Positions 27,275-35,495 of a DNA stretch of 64,000 nucleotides are shown here, in pieces. Positions within the stretch are counted from its first letter, which is position 1. Every line of letters begins with the position of its first letter. The translations under genes and the position numbers were made by a program. This DNA is from Planctomycetota bacterium. Its GTDB lineage: Bacteria; Planctomycetota; UBA1135; GCA-002686595. Under the pieces are notes generated by a model. It saw nothing but the letters and a program-made list of their open reading frames with translations. It was not told the origin of the DNA and did no database searches. The stretch spans positions 1-64,000 of the forward strand of contig VGYZ01000003.1 of assembly GCA_016872795.1 (NCBI GenBank). Reading direction: 5' to 3'.

Positions 27275-28434
27275 GCGCGCGCGCTCCGCGCAGCCACGAC
27301 GGCCTGGTAGAGCTGCTCGAGGCGCGTCGCCAGCGCTTGTGCGGAGTGCCGCGACTGCGCGCGCATGCGCGCACGCTGCCCCATGGCGTGGGCCTCGGCC
27401 GGAGACTCGAGCAGTTGCGCCAAGCCGTACGCGAGCTCATCGACGCTCGTTCCCAGATAGCCCGTGCGTTCCTCGGCCACGATCTCCCCGACGCCGCCGA
27501 CGCGCGTCGCGACCACGGGCTTCGCGGCGGCGGCAGCCTCGATCAAGGCTACCGGCAGGCCCTCTTGGCGCGATGTCAACACCACCGCGCAGAGGTCGGC
27601 GTACAGCAAGGCGACATCGTCGACGGCTCCGAGCATGTGCACGCGCTCGCGGCAGCTCGCCGGCAAGGCGCGGATGCGTCGCTCGAGCATTCCACGCTGA
27701 TCCCCATCCCCGATGAACACGAGCTGGAGCCGCGGATAGCGGCTCGCGAGCAACTCGAACACGTCGATCGCCCACTCGGGCCGCTTCACTTGGGCGAGCC
27801 GTCCGAACACGCCGACGAGCTGGGCCTCCTCCGGCGCGCGCACGAGGCTGCGCAGGACTCCGTTGCCTCCGCTGAGCGCGAGGAAGGGAGCGAGGTCGAT
27901 GCCCGGCGGAATCACGACGATCTGATCCTCGCGCGCGACGGCGAGTCGCACGAGGTCGTCCGCCGTTGCATGCGACACCGCCACGATGCGGTCGGTCTTG
28001 CGCGCGAGCTTGCGCTCGAGCGCGGCGATCCCCGTGGACACCATCGGGTGGAAGTAGCCCTCGAGGACATGCCCATGGAAGGTGTGCACGCGAGGCAGGT
28101 GGCCGAGCCATCCGCTGGCCCAGCGCGTGAGCGCTCCCGCCTTCGAGGCGTGCGTGTGGAGGACATCGGGCTGAAACTCCGCCAACGCAGTGCGCAGGAA
28201 CGCACGCGCCCGCAGGTCGCCGACGAGCGACCAGCCGCGCGCGAGTCCGGGCACTCGGACCACGTCGAGTCCGCGGGCTCGCGCCGTCTCGAACAGATCG
28301 CCCTCACCGCTCTCCGGGCTTCCGACGAAGATGCGGACCGCGTGCCCCCGCGCGCTGAGCAGCGGATCGCTCGCGAGCACCTGCCGAGCAGGGCCGCCGA
28401 GGTTCAGCCGCGTGAGTACACGTGCGATGCGCAT
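27271..28434 (-). CDS. Glycosyltransferase family 4-type protein
   Basis: This 387-residue GT-B protein starts MRIARVLTRLNLGGPARQV, the NxGGP acceptor loop of GT4. It then has DVLHTHASKAGALTR and HTFHGHVLEGYF, VIPPGIDLAPF, GVFGRLAQVKRP and a donor region ending EGLPVALIEAAAAAKPV. The THASKAG motif is shared with the gene at 30124-31257, so the two are close paralogues. TAGACT lies at 28447-28442, only 8 bp upstream of the ATG; it could be a -10 of a near-leaderless start or chance. It overlaps the next gene by ATGA. Confidence 0.88.
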   Translation of the reverse strand: MRIARVLTRLNLGGPARQVLASDPLLSARGHAVRIFVGSPESGEGDLFETARARGLDVVRVPGLARGWSLVGDLRARAFLRTALAEFQPDVLHTHASKAGALTRWASGWLGHLPRVHTFHGHVLEGYFHPMVSTGIAALERKLARKTDRIVAVSHATADDLVRLAVAREDQIVVIPPGIDLAPFLALSGGNGVLRSLVRAPEEAQLVGVFGRLAQVKRPEWAIDVFELLASRYPRLQLVFIGDGDQRGMLERRIRALPASCRERVHMLGAVDDVALLYADLCAVVLTSRQEGLPVALIEAAAAAKPVVATRVGGVGEIVAEERTGYLGTSVDELAYGLAQLLESPAEAHAMGQRARMRAQSRHSAQALATRLEQLYQAVVAARSARA

Positions 28435-28485
28435 GGACGGGAGTCTAGGGTGCGACGGGGGGTCGTTCGACGCCGCGCAGGCCCG

Positions 28486-28971
28486 TCAGAGCAGCGTGAG
28501 GTGGTATCCGACCAGCACGGTGTACGCCCCAGCCGCCGTCCAGATGCCCGTACGCGCGAGCGGGAAGTTCTTGTGGAGCGTCAAGGCCACGAGCGGAACG
28601 ATGATCAGGAGCGATTTCGAGGCGACGAAGCCCAAGCGCCCCGACTCCAGCATCGCCTCGGCCACGGGGTTGAGCTCGATGCCTCCCGATTGCAGGTGCA
28701 GCAGCGTGAAGAAGCTGTCGAGCGCGTTCATCGCCGCGATCCAGAGCATCGCGATCAAGAGTCGACCGCTGTATTGATCGACGAACGCGCCCTCGTTCTC
28801 GCCCTCGCGCCTTCCACCGCTGCGCCGTCGCCCTCCGAAGAGCGTGTAGCGCGACCAGCGCGGCGTTCGTCGCTGGCGCCGATCTGGGCCGCGGTAACGC
28901 TGCGCTTCGCCCTCGCTGTTGGCCACCGTCTGGGGTTCCGATGGCGCCGTCGGTCGTTCCTGCTGAGACAT
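28486..28971 (-). CDS. DUF5658-like membrane protein
   Basis: This 161-residue protein has an N-terminal cytoplasmic segment of about 70 residues, rich in Arg/Gly (YRGPDRRQRRTP, GGRRRSGGRREG), and three hydrophobic helices. The membrane part carries ALDSFFTLLHLQSGGIELNP, the signature I associate with DUF5658 (D-x-x-F-T-L-L-x-L-x-x-G-G-x-E-x-N-P). Function is unknown. It sits inside the glycosyltransferase run, 16 bp after one transferase stop and 51 bp before the next start, so it is probably co-transcribed. Whether it belongs to the glycan pathway is open. Confidence 0.75.
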   Translation of the reverse strand: MSQQERPTAPSEPQTVANSEGEAQRYRGPDRRQRRTPRWSRYTLFGGRRRSGGRREGENEGAFVDQYSGRLLIAMLWIAAMNALDSFFTLLHLQSGGIELNPVAEAMLESGRLGFVASKSLLIIVPLVALTLHKNFPLARTGIWTAAGAYTVLVGYHLTLL

Positions 28972-28987
28972 GGCGCGTGCGCAGGGT

Positions 28988-30127
28988 CTATCGGCCGCGC
29001 GGAGGCTCTGGGTGCAAATGCGAATACACGCGCAGCGTCTCCTCGATCATGCGCTCGAGCGCGAAGTTTTTTCTGACTCGCTCGCGTCCCGCGCTGCCCA
29101 GCGCCCGTCGGAGCTCCGCGTCTTCGGCAAGGCGCAGCATCGCGGTGCAGAGCGCGTCGGCGTCCGTGGGCGGCACCAGCAGGCCCGTGCGGCCCTCCTC
29201 GACGACCTCGGGCACCGCCGAGACGCGCGTCGCGAGCACCGGCAGGCCCGTCGCCATGGCTTCGAGGAACACCAGTCCGAGGCCTTCCCACAAGGAGCAC
29301 ATCACGAACGCGTCGGAAGCCGCGAGCACCTGCGGCACGTCGCGTCGGATGCCGGCGAACACGACCGGGCCGTGCACCCCCAGCTCGTGCGCGAGTGCAA
29401 CGGCTCGGGCGCGACCCTCGCCGAACGGATCGTCGCCCACGAGCAGCAGTCGCAGGCGCGCTCCGCCTTCGCTTGCGCGCGCCCGCGCAAAGGCCCGCAG
29501 CAGCACCGCGTGCGCCTTCTGCGGAGCGAAGCGGGCCACGCATGTGAACACGACCTCATCGTCGCCGATGCCCAGCGAGCGGCGCAGCTTCGCGCGCACT
29601 TCGGGAGCGGCCAGCGCCGCTTGCTCGAACGGCGTCGGGTCGAGTCCGTAGTAGATGCGCGTCTGGCGCGCCTGCGGAATGCGTCCGTGGCGCTCGATGA
29701 AGCGCGCCACGTGATCCGAGAGCGGAATCGTTCGTCGAGGAAGCCGTCCGATGAGTCCGTGCACGAGCGAGACGAGCGGACGCGTCAGCACCTGTTCGTC
29801 GTTGTGTTTGCTCGAGACGAGTCCCGCACGACGTCCGGCGAGCGTGGCGAGCACCGCCACGCCCATGTCGGCCTTGAGGAGGTGCGTGTGGGTGATCTGC
29901 GCCCATCGCAGGTTCGCGCGCAAGTCGCCGAGAAGCCCATCGGCGAACGACGAGCGCTCCACGCGTTCCGCTCCCGCGGAGAGAAAGTCAGGCGCGAGCG
30001 TTCCCTGTCCCTTGAAGTACACGACGCGCACACTGTGCCCGCGCGCGCACTGGCCCCGCACCTGCGCGAGCAGGTGCATCTCGGCACCGCCCACGTCGAG
30101 CGTCGTGATCGCGTGGAGGATCCTCAC
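28988..30127 (-). CDS. Glycosyltransferase family 4-type protein
   Basis: This 379-residue GT-B protein starts VRILHAITTLDVGGAEMHL (GG-AE acceptor loop). It then has THTHLLKADMGV, IYYGLDPTPF, CVARFAPQKAH and SLWEGLGLVFLEAMATGLPV (E-x7-E). The start is GTG 30127, in a GTGA overlap with the upstream transferase stop; an in-frame extension to 30295 has Arg-rich shadow sequence and is rejected. GT4 retaining chemistry is known for the family. The sugar is unknown. Confidence 0.88.
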   Translation of the reverse strand: MRILHAITTLDVGGAEMHLLAQVRGQCARGHSVRVVYFKGQGTLAPDFLSAGAERVERSSFADGLLGDLRANLRWAQITHTHLLKADMGVAVLATLAGRRAGLVSSKHNDEQVLTRPLVSLVHGLIGRLPRRTIPLSDHVARFIERHGRIPQARQTRIYYGLDPTPFEQAALAAPEVRAKLRRSLGIGDDEVVFTCVARFAPQKAHAVLLRAFARARASEGGARLRLLLVGDDPFGEGRARAVALAHELGVHGPVVFAGIRRDVPQVLAASDAFVMCSLWEGLGLVFLEAMATGLPVLATRVSAVPEVVEEGRTGLLVPPTDADALCTAMLRLAEDAELRRALGSAGRERVRKNFALERMIEETLRVYSHLHPEPPRGR

Positions 30128-31257
30128 GCGAACTCCCCGTACACGCCGAGCAGTCCCTCGACCATGTGCTCGAGCGTGAAGTTCGCGCGCACCTTGGCTT
30201 GAGCGGCCTTGCCGAGCAGCCTCCGCGCGTCGTCGCCCTGCTTCAGCACCGCCGCGAGAGCGTCCGCGATGTCCTCCGGCTCGCTCGATCGGCACAGATG
30301 TCCCGACAGGCCGTCCGCGAGCAGCGCGCGAGCGCCATCCACCGGCGTCGCCACCACCGGACGGCTGGAGGCCATCGCCTCGAGCACGATGTACGGCATT
30401 CCCTCCCAGCGCGAGGGCAAGAGCAGTGCGTCGCAGGTGGCGAGCAACTCCGGAACATCGTCGCGCCAGCCGAGAAAGTGCACGCGCGACTCCACGCCCA
30501 ATTCATGCGCGAGCTTGCGCAAGGTGGCTTCCAGCTCGCCGCTGCCCGCGAACGCGACATGCACATTGGCGAGCGCGGGCAGGGCGAGCGCGCGCAGCGC
30601 GAGGTCGGGTCCCTTGGCGACATTGAGCAGGCCGACGACCAACGCCAGCGGCGCGTGCCGCGGCACGCCCAGCGAAGCGCGCTCGATGGCCGCGGCGTTC
30701 TCGAAGCGCAACGGATCGATCCCGTTTCCGACGACACGCACCTTGCTCGCGGGAATGAAGTCGGCCGAGGCGAATGTCGCGGCTTCGTCGCTGCTCACGG
30801 CGATGAAGCGATCCGTCTTGCGCGAGAGCTCCTTCTCCACGGCACGGAACAGCGCGCGTGAAGTCGACGAGAACATGGCGCTGAACAGAAACGCGAATGT
30901 GTGCGGCGTGTGGATGCGAGCGCCGATGCCGCACGACCACGAGGCCAGCCTGCCGAGCGCACCGGCCTTGCTCGAGTGCGTGTGCACGATGTCGGGACGC
31001 AGCGCCTTGATCAGCGAGCGCAGGGCGAGTGTGTGCGCGAGGTCCTTGTGCGGAGCAATCGAGCGAACCATGGGCAGCTCTCGCACGTCGACTCCCACGC
31101 GGGCGAGCGCAGTCAAGTCGTCTCGAAAAGTCGGTTCGCGCCGCGCCGAGGCGGCCAGCGTCACGCGCACTCCGCGGGCGCGCAGGCCGCGACAGGCATC
31201 TACCACATGCCGGCGCGTGCCGCCGATCGTCGCCTCGATCACGTGCAGGACATGCAC
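30124..31257 (-). CDS. Glycosyltransferase family 4-type protein
   Basis: This 377-residue GT-B protein starts VHVLHVIEATIGGTRRHVV. It has DIVHTHSSKAGALGR, HTPHTFAFLF, VVGNGIDPLRF, VVGLLNVAKGPDL and SRWEGMPYIVLEAMASSRPVV. The HSSKAG and HTPHTFAF motifs are typical of the first transferases acting after the polyprenyl-P sugar transferase. GTG 31257 lies 11 bp after the sugar transferase stop. As the first glycosyltransferase gene downstream of the initiating transferase, it may add the second sugar; this is inference. Confidence 0.88.
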   Translation of the reverse strand: MHVLHVIEATIGGTRRHVVDACRGLRARGVRVTLAASARREPTFRDDLTALARVGVDVRELPMVRSIAPHKDLAHTLALRSLIKALRPDIVHTHSSKAGALGRLASWSCGIGARIHTPHTFAFLFSAMFSSTSRALFRAVEKELSRKTDRFIAVSSDEAATFASADFIPASKVRVVGNGIDPLRFENAAAIERASLGVPRHAPLALVVGLLNVAKGPDLALRALALPALANVHVAFAGSGELEATLRKLAHELGVESRVHFLGWRDDVPELLATCDALLLPSRWEGMPYIVLEAMASSRPVVATPVDGARALLADGLSGHLCRSSEPEDIADALAAVLKQGDDARRLLGKAAQAKVRANFTLEHMVEGLLGVYGEFA

Positions 31258-31268
31258 TGCTCGCCTGC

Positions 31269-32783
31269 TCAGTACGCGCCCGTGCCTTTCACCACCGCGA
31301 AGCCGGTCAACGCGATGATGACCACATCGAGCAGGAACGACTGGTGCTCGATGTAGTAGATGTCGTACTCCATGTTCTCGTGGATCGCCTCGCCGCGCGC
31401 ATAGGAGATCTGCCACAGGCCCGTGAGGCCAGGCTTCACGCGCAGGCGTTCCCGCTCGAGCGGGCCGTAGCGTTCGACGATGAACGCCATCTCGGGGCGC
31501 GGACCGACGATCGACATCTCGCCCGTCAACACATTGATCAGCTGGGGCAGCTCGTCGAGGCTGTAGCGGCGCAGCCAGCGCCCGATCGCGGTGAGTCGCG
31601 GATCGTGGGGGCTCTTGGGCTTGGGCGCATCGCCGCCTTGCTCCACGTGCATCGTGCGGAATTTGAGCATCTCGAATTGCGCTCCGTCCTTCCCCACGCG
31701 CTTTTGCCGGAAGAACACGGGGCCGGGAGACTCACGTCGAATGAGTATGGCGGTGGCGATGAACAGCGGAGCCGCGAACGCGAGCGCCGTGAGAGCAACG
31801 AACAGGTCGAGCGTGCGCTTGGCGGTGGACTGCAGGAAGGAGGGCTTGCGATCCGGACGCGTGACGAGCGGAATCGAGTCGAGCGTCTCGATGCGCACCC
31901 TGTGCGAGAAGATGTGATGGAAGCGCGGCACGATGTGGTAGACCACATCCTCGCGCTCGAGCGTCTCGATCAGTGACATCAGCTCGCGCTCGTCAGCCTC
32001 AGGTATCGCGACGAAGACCTCGCTGATCTTGTGCCGCCGGATGAGGAACTCGAGCTCCTCCGCGACGCCGAGCACTTCGAAGCGATCGATGCGCGAGCCA
32101 ACCTCGTCCCTGCGCGCGCTGACGAAGCCGAGCAGGTTCAGTCCGAGCGTCGGGACGAGCACGAACTTTTTTTGCAGACGCCGTGCCGTGTCGCCCGTGC
32201 CGAAGATCAGCACGTTGCGATTGCCGATGCCGTGCCGATGCAGCCACTGGATCACCTTGAACGAGCAGAAGCGGCTCGTGGTGGTCAGCAGGCCGATCAT
32301 CACGAACGCGAGCAAGACGCCCATGCGCGAGAACTGCCACACCCCGCGCTCGTCGGTGATCTCGATGTTGACGAAGTTGTGCAGCGGGATCAGCAGCCGG
32401 TAGATGCCGTGCTCGGGCAGGCCGGTGGCGGTGCGCAAGAGGAGCAGGAGCGCGTGCACGATGAGAAAGCTCGTCAGTGTCGACTTCGCGACCGACTTGA
32501 ACTCCTCGATGTTGAGCAGGCTTTTCAGCGGGCTGTACATGCCCGTCGCGTGGAACGAGACGAGGGTCACGGCCGCGGTGAGCAGGAACACCTCGCGGTA
32601 GTGGGCGAAGTCCGGCCCGCGCTCGCCAGCGAGCGACTCGCGCAGCGTCCAACCGAGCCAGCAGGCGAGCCAGATGACCGCTAGATCGACCAGCACCTGA
32701 ACCGAGAGCACCAGCGGCTCGAAGTTGCGGCGGACGAACGTCCCTGCGGCGCTCAAGCGGCCCTCCCGATGCGGGCGCGGCAT
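31269..32783 (-). CDS. Exopolysaccharide polyprenyl-phosphate sugar-1-phosphate transferase
   Basis: This 504-residue protein has four to five N-terminal membrane helices (about 20-185) and a CoA-binding-like Rossmann domain (NVLIFGTGDTARRL, about 195-310). A further helix (FVALTALAFAAPLF) leads into the catalytic bacterial sugar transferase domain with PGPVFFRQKRVG, LKFRTM, YSLDELPQLINVL, GEMSIVGPRPE and VKPGLTGLWQI. It transfers hexose-1-phosphate from a nucleotide sugar to undecaprenyl phosphate, the committed step for the repeat unit. ATG 32783 was chosen over an upstream in-frame start because the extension is Arg/Pro/His-rich shadow sequence. It appears to be the first gene of the minus-strand polysaccharide operon. 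The 139 bp upstream (32784-32922) hold no gene. Confidence 0.93.
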   Translation of the reverse strand: MPRPHREGRLSAAGTFVRRNFEPLVLSVQVLVDLAVIWLACWLGWTLRESLAGERGPDFAHYREVFLLTAAVTLVSFHATGMYSPLKSLLNIEEFKSVAKSTLTSFLIVHALLLLLRTATGLPEHGIYRLLIPLHNFVNIEITDERGVWQFSRMGVLLAFVMIGLLTTTSRFCSFKVIQWLHRHGIGNRNVLIFGTGDTARRLQKKFVLVPTLGLNLLGFVSARRDEVGSRIDRFEVLGVAEELEFLIRRHKISEVFVAIPEADERELMSLIETLEREDVVYHIVPRFHHIFSHRVRIETLDSIPLVTRPDRKPSFLQSTAKRTLDLFVALTALAFAAPLFIATAILIRRESPGPVFFRQKRVGKDGAQFEMLKFRTMHVEQGGDAPKPKSPHDPRLTAIGRWLRRYSLDELPQLINVLTGEMSIVGPRPEMAFIVERYGPLERERLRVKPGLTGLWQISYARGEAIHENMEYDIYYIEHQSFLLDVVIIALTGFAVVKGTGAY

Positions 32784-32922
32784 CCCAAGGCTGCGGTGGC
32801 GGTGGGGGCTGGCATGGCGGGGCGGCGCGCGCGCGCGACGGGCGATGGCGGGCTCACACGAGCACACGGCCGCGAGCGAGAGGCTAGCGCGGCTGCGCGA
32901 AGATCGGCAATCGGGCGGGAGC

Positions 32923-33588
32923 TCACCTTCGGGGGGCGCCGCTCAAGGACTCGAGCAGCACGGGGACCGTATCGGCCGCGCGCCCCGCCTGCCTTGGGTA
33001 GTGCAGCTTGAAGGACGCCGCCCCCAGCCCCGTGGCCCCATCCGTGACGGCCCGCAGTGCCGCCCACGGCACCCCGGTCGCGCTCGCGACCGCGGCCACC
33101 GCGGCCGTCTCCATGTCGGCCACCGCCGGCCCAGCGAAGGCCCGCGCGAGCCTCAGGCGCCGCCACAGGGACAGCACGGGCCGATCGGATGTGAGAAACC
33201 AGCCCTCGGGCCCCTCCGCGATCCGCCGCCAAGCCCTCCGCAGGTGAGCGCAGGACTCGACTTCGCGCCCCTGCGCCACCGCTAGATCCGCCTGCACCGC
33301 GCGCGTGCAGTGCACGAGCGTTCCCGGCACCAGCCCGCGCTTGAGGCCGCCGCAGGTGCCCCCGACGAGCAGCCCCTCGCGCGCCCCGGCTCCCAGAAGC
33401 GCCGACGCCGCGCGCGCCGCGGCCACCTTTCCGACGCCGCTGACGCACAGCACAAGGCGCGCCTCCCCCAGCTGCAACTCGAGCACTTCGAGCCCCAGCG
33501 CTCGTTCCGCCCTGCTCGCGCGCTCGCGCAGGGTTCCGAGCTCCTCGCGCAGCGCACACACCAGTCCGAAGGTCCGCGCGCTCCCCAT
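32923..33588 (-). CDS. Nucleoside phosphorylase-fold protein (MTA/SAH nucleosidase-like)
   Basis: This 221-residue protein has marks of the PNP/UDP phosphorylase superfamily: VSGVGKVAAARAA (phosphate/nucleoside loop region), GGTCGGLKRGLVPG, and VADMETAAVAAVA, which contains the conserved Met-Glu that contacts the ribose. GLVCALREE at the N-terminus is typical of MTA/SAH nucleosidases and of related squalene-hopene-associated phosphorylases. It could salvage S-adenosyl by-products, including those produced by radical SAM enzymes, but the substrate is not resolvable here. It starts at ATG 33588, divergent from the epimerase gene with a 99-bp spacer. Confidence 0.72.
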   Translation of the reverse strand: MGSARTFGLVCALREELGTLRERASRAERALGLEVLELQLGEARLVLCVSGVGKVAAARAASALLGAGAREGLLVGGTCGGLKRGLVPGTLVHCTRAVQADLAVAQGREVESCAHLRRAWRRIAEGPEGWFLTSDRPVLSLWRRLRLARAFAGPAVADMETAAVAAVASATGVPWAALRAVTDGATGLGAASFKLHYPRQAGRAADTVPVLLESLSGAPRR

Positions 33589-33609
33589 GCCTCCATCATC
33601 CCTTCCCCC

Positions 33610-33651
33610 CACCCACTCGGCGAGCCCCCCCACCCACCCGGCGAGCCCCTT
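33610..33651. repeat. Tandem 21-bp duplication in a divergent spacer
   Basis: Two adjacent 21-bp units (33610-33630 and 33631-33651) differ at about three positions. The core is cacccac-cggcgagcccc. They fill most of the 99-bp spacer between the nucleosidase-like and epimerase genes. They could be tandem protein-binding sites or a slippage product of a C-rich tract. Confidence 0.8.
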
Positions 33652-33687
33652 GGAGCCACTCCTCGCCGCGGCTACAACCTCCCCGCC

Positions 33688-34647
33688 GTGTCCGCCTTCC
33701 ACCGCCAAGGTCCGCTCCATGTCGCCGTCACCGGCGCGACCGGCTTCATCGGTCGCTACATGGTGCGCTCCCTCGCCGCCGCAGGACACCGGCTCCGCGT
33801 GCTCGTGCGCCCCGGCCGCGAGTCGGCCCTCGAGCATCCCGCTCGCGCGCCCCTCGAGGTCCACACCGGCGATCTCGTCGACGCCGCCTCCCTGCGCGGC
33901 TTCCTCGCCGACATCGACCTGTTGATTCACATCGCCTCGGCGCACGACCACCTCGGCGACGAGTCGATGCAGAAGATCAACATCCAAGGCACGACCCACC
34001 TGCTCGACGCCGCGCGCCGCGAAGCCGCCAAGGACTTCCAGATCTGGATCATCTCCTCGGCCGTGATCGGCGCGCCGGTCTACAGCTACTACCGCGACTC
34101 CAAGCGCGTGCAGGAGAAGCTGATCAAGGGCTCCGGCTTCGAGTGGGCGAGCTTCCGCCCGACGCTGGTGTACGGCGTGGGCGACTACCGTCACACCGCG
34201 CCGTTCCTGCGCCGCTGCGCCGCCCAGCGCGGTTCCTACTGGGTCCCCCACGACGGCCTCTCCAAGATCAACCCCGTGCATGTCGAGGACGCCGTCGACG
34301 CCGTCATGCGCTACTTCGCGTTCGAGCGCGGCGTCGACTGCGTGTACGAGCTCGCGGGGCCCTCGGGCATCGCCTACAACGACTTCGTCGACCTCACGAT
34401 CGCGGCCGCCGGCGGAAAGCTGCGCCGCCGCAACATCCCCAAGAAGTGGGCCGACCGCCTGATCTTCCTCAAGGGCCTGTTCGCCGACAACACGGCCGAC
34501 CGCCGCGCGAGCGCGTACTTCAACCTGCACCACGAGCACGACATCACGAACGCCAAGTTCGAACTCGGCTGGGAGCCCCGCACCTACGCCCAAGGCATCC
34601 GCGAGGTGGCCGCCCTTGACTGGTGGCGGACGGACCGCCCGAGCTAG
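33688..34647 (+). CDS. NAD-dependent epimerase/dehydratase (extended SDR)
   Basis: This 319-residue extended short-chain dehydrogenase has VTGATGFIGRYMV (GxxGxxG NAD loop, residues about 13-25), an IHIAS block, the SSAV strand, and YSYYRDSKR as the Tyr-x3-Lys-like active site (Y-x-x-S-K arrangement). FRPTLVYGVGD and VHVEDAVDAV are the usual substrate-side motifs. It probably epimerises or reduces a nucleotide sugar; there is no evidence for a specific one. No ATG is available; GTG 33688 gives a sensible short N-terminus. It is transcribed away from the polysaccharide locus. Confidence 0.82.
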   Translation: MSAFHRQGPLHVAVTGATGFIGRYMVRSLAAAGHRLRVLVRPGRESALEHPARAPLEVHTGDLVDAASLRGFLADIDLLIHIASAHDHLGDESMQKINIQGTTHLLDAARREAAKDFQIWIISSAVIGAPVYSYYRDSKRVQEKLIKGSGFEWASFRPTLVYGVGDYRHTAPFLRRCAAQRGSYWVPHDGLSKINPVHVEDAVDAVMRYFAFERGVDCVYELAGPSGIAYNDFVDLTIAAAGGKLRRRNIPKKWADRLIFLKGLFADNTADRRASAYFNLHHEHDITNAKFELGWEPRTYAQGIREVAALDWWRTDRPS

Positions 34648-35013
34648 GTCCGAGCTCCCTCGCCCGACCCAATCCTGAGCGCGCAGCGCTCCGGCCGCGT
34701 CGCCCGACCCAATCCGGGGCGGCCAGATCGTGCCCCCGCGAGTCGCGCCCGGCGGCGGGCCTCTCGCGCGAGCGCGCCGAAACTCGATTCTCGTGGCGCC
34801 GCCGGGACCTGCCACAGCCCCGTGCGGTCGGCCGACCGAACTTGTAGGAAATCGTAGGAGGATTTGGGACCTGCTAGAGCGACCGCTCCGTCACCTTGGC
34901 TTCGATGGCGTACTTTCTCGGCGATGCCTATGTGGCGCAGCACGGTGTCTTCTCGGTCAACTTGAACAGCGATTCCCTGCCGGAGCCTAGGCTCTCCTCG
35001 AACGGCGGCGTGA
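34648..35013. other. 366-bp gap without a supported gene
   Basis: No reading frame here resembles a protein. It contains two copies of the 16-mer tcgcccgacccaatcc exactly 40 bp apart (34660-34675 and 34700-34715) and an AT-richer stretch with a short near-repeat (tcgtaggaaatcgtaggagg, about 34842-34864). The right half probably once encoded the missing upstream part of the cytochrome remnant, but I see no recognisable homology. Confidence 0.6.
34660..34715. repeat. Two direct 16-bp repeats spaced 40 bp
   Basis: The sequence tcgcccgacccaatcc occurs at 34660-34675 and 34700-34715, immediately downstream of the epimerase stop. The intervening 24 bp are unrelated. The origin (duplication, binding site or remnant) is unclear. 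Confidence 0.85.
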
Positions 35014-35406
35014 CGCGCGCCTGCCTTCACCGCCCTCAAGCTGCACGACATCACGGCCGGACCGAGCGACCCCAACCGCGAGTCGCTCGACATGCACGCC
35101 GCGGGTGGCTCCGCGGCCTTGCGCGCCGACAACGCCAGATTCGTCACCAAGAAGCTCTGGGGCTGCGCCAACGAGGCCCCCTACTTCCACCACGGCCGCT
35201 TCACCACGCTGCGCGAAGCGGTGCTCAACCACTTCGGCGAGGCTGACGCGTCGCGCCTCGGGTTCCTCGCGCTCGACAGCTACGGCCGCGACTGTGTGAT
35301 CGAGTTCCTCAAATCGCTGCAGATCCCGCCCCCGGGCACGGAGCACCGCATCGTCGACGAGCGCATGAAGCCGCGCAGCTGGCCGCCGTTCCCCGGCACG
35401 AACTGA
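35014..35406 (+). pseudogene. C-terminal remnant of a di-haem cytochrome c peroxidase-like protein
   Basis: This frame is open from 35014 (after TGA at 35011) to the stop at 35406. It encodes about 130 residues that look like the end of a di-haem cytochrome/thiol oxidoreductase: FTALKLHDI, then FVTKKLWGCANEAPYFHHGRF, LREAVLNHFGEA and VIEFLKSLQIP. The ...KLWG-AN-PPY-H-GR-TL-EA pattern is typical of the second haem domain's distal region. No CxxCH haem site is left and the family is normally several hundred residues, so the gene is truncated. The first internal ATG (35092) lies inside the homologous part. A strong terminator hairpin follows. Confidence 0.65.
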
Positions 35407-35435
35407 TTCCGAGCTTCCGAGAGGGAGCTGTTCCT

Positions 35436-35481
35436 GCGCGGCGTTCGCACCCAGAGGCTGGTGCGAGCGCCGCGCTGCTTT
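35436..35481 (+). terminator. Strong hairpin terminator between convergent genes
   Basis: A 16-bp stem (35436-35451 with 35460-35475, one G-T wobble) closes an 8-nt loop (cagaggct) and is followed by TGCTTTGCG on the plus strand. It lies between the cytochrome remnant (+) and the radical SAM gene (-), and may serve both strands. Confidence 0.7.
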
Positions 35482-35495
35482 GCGCCCGAGCTGAC

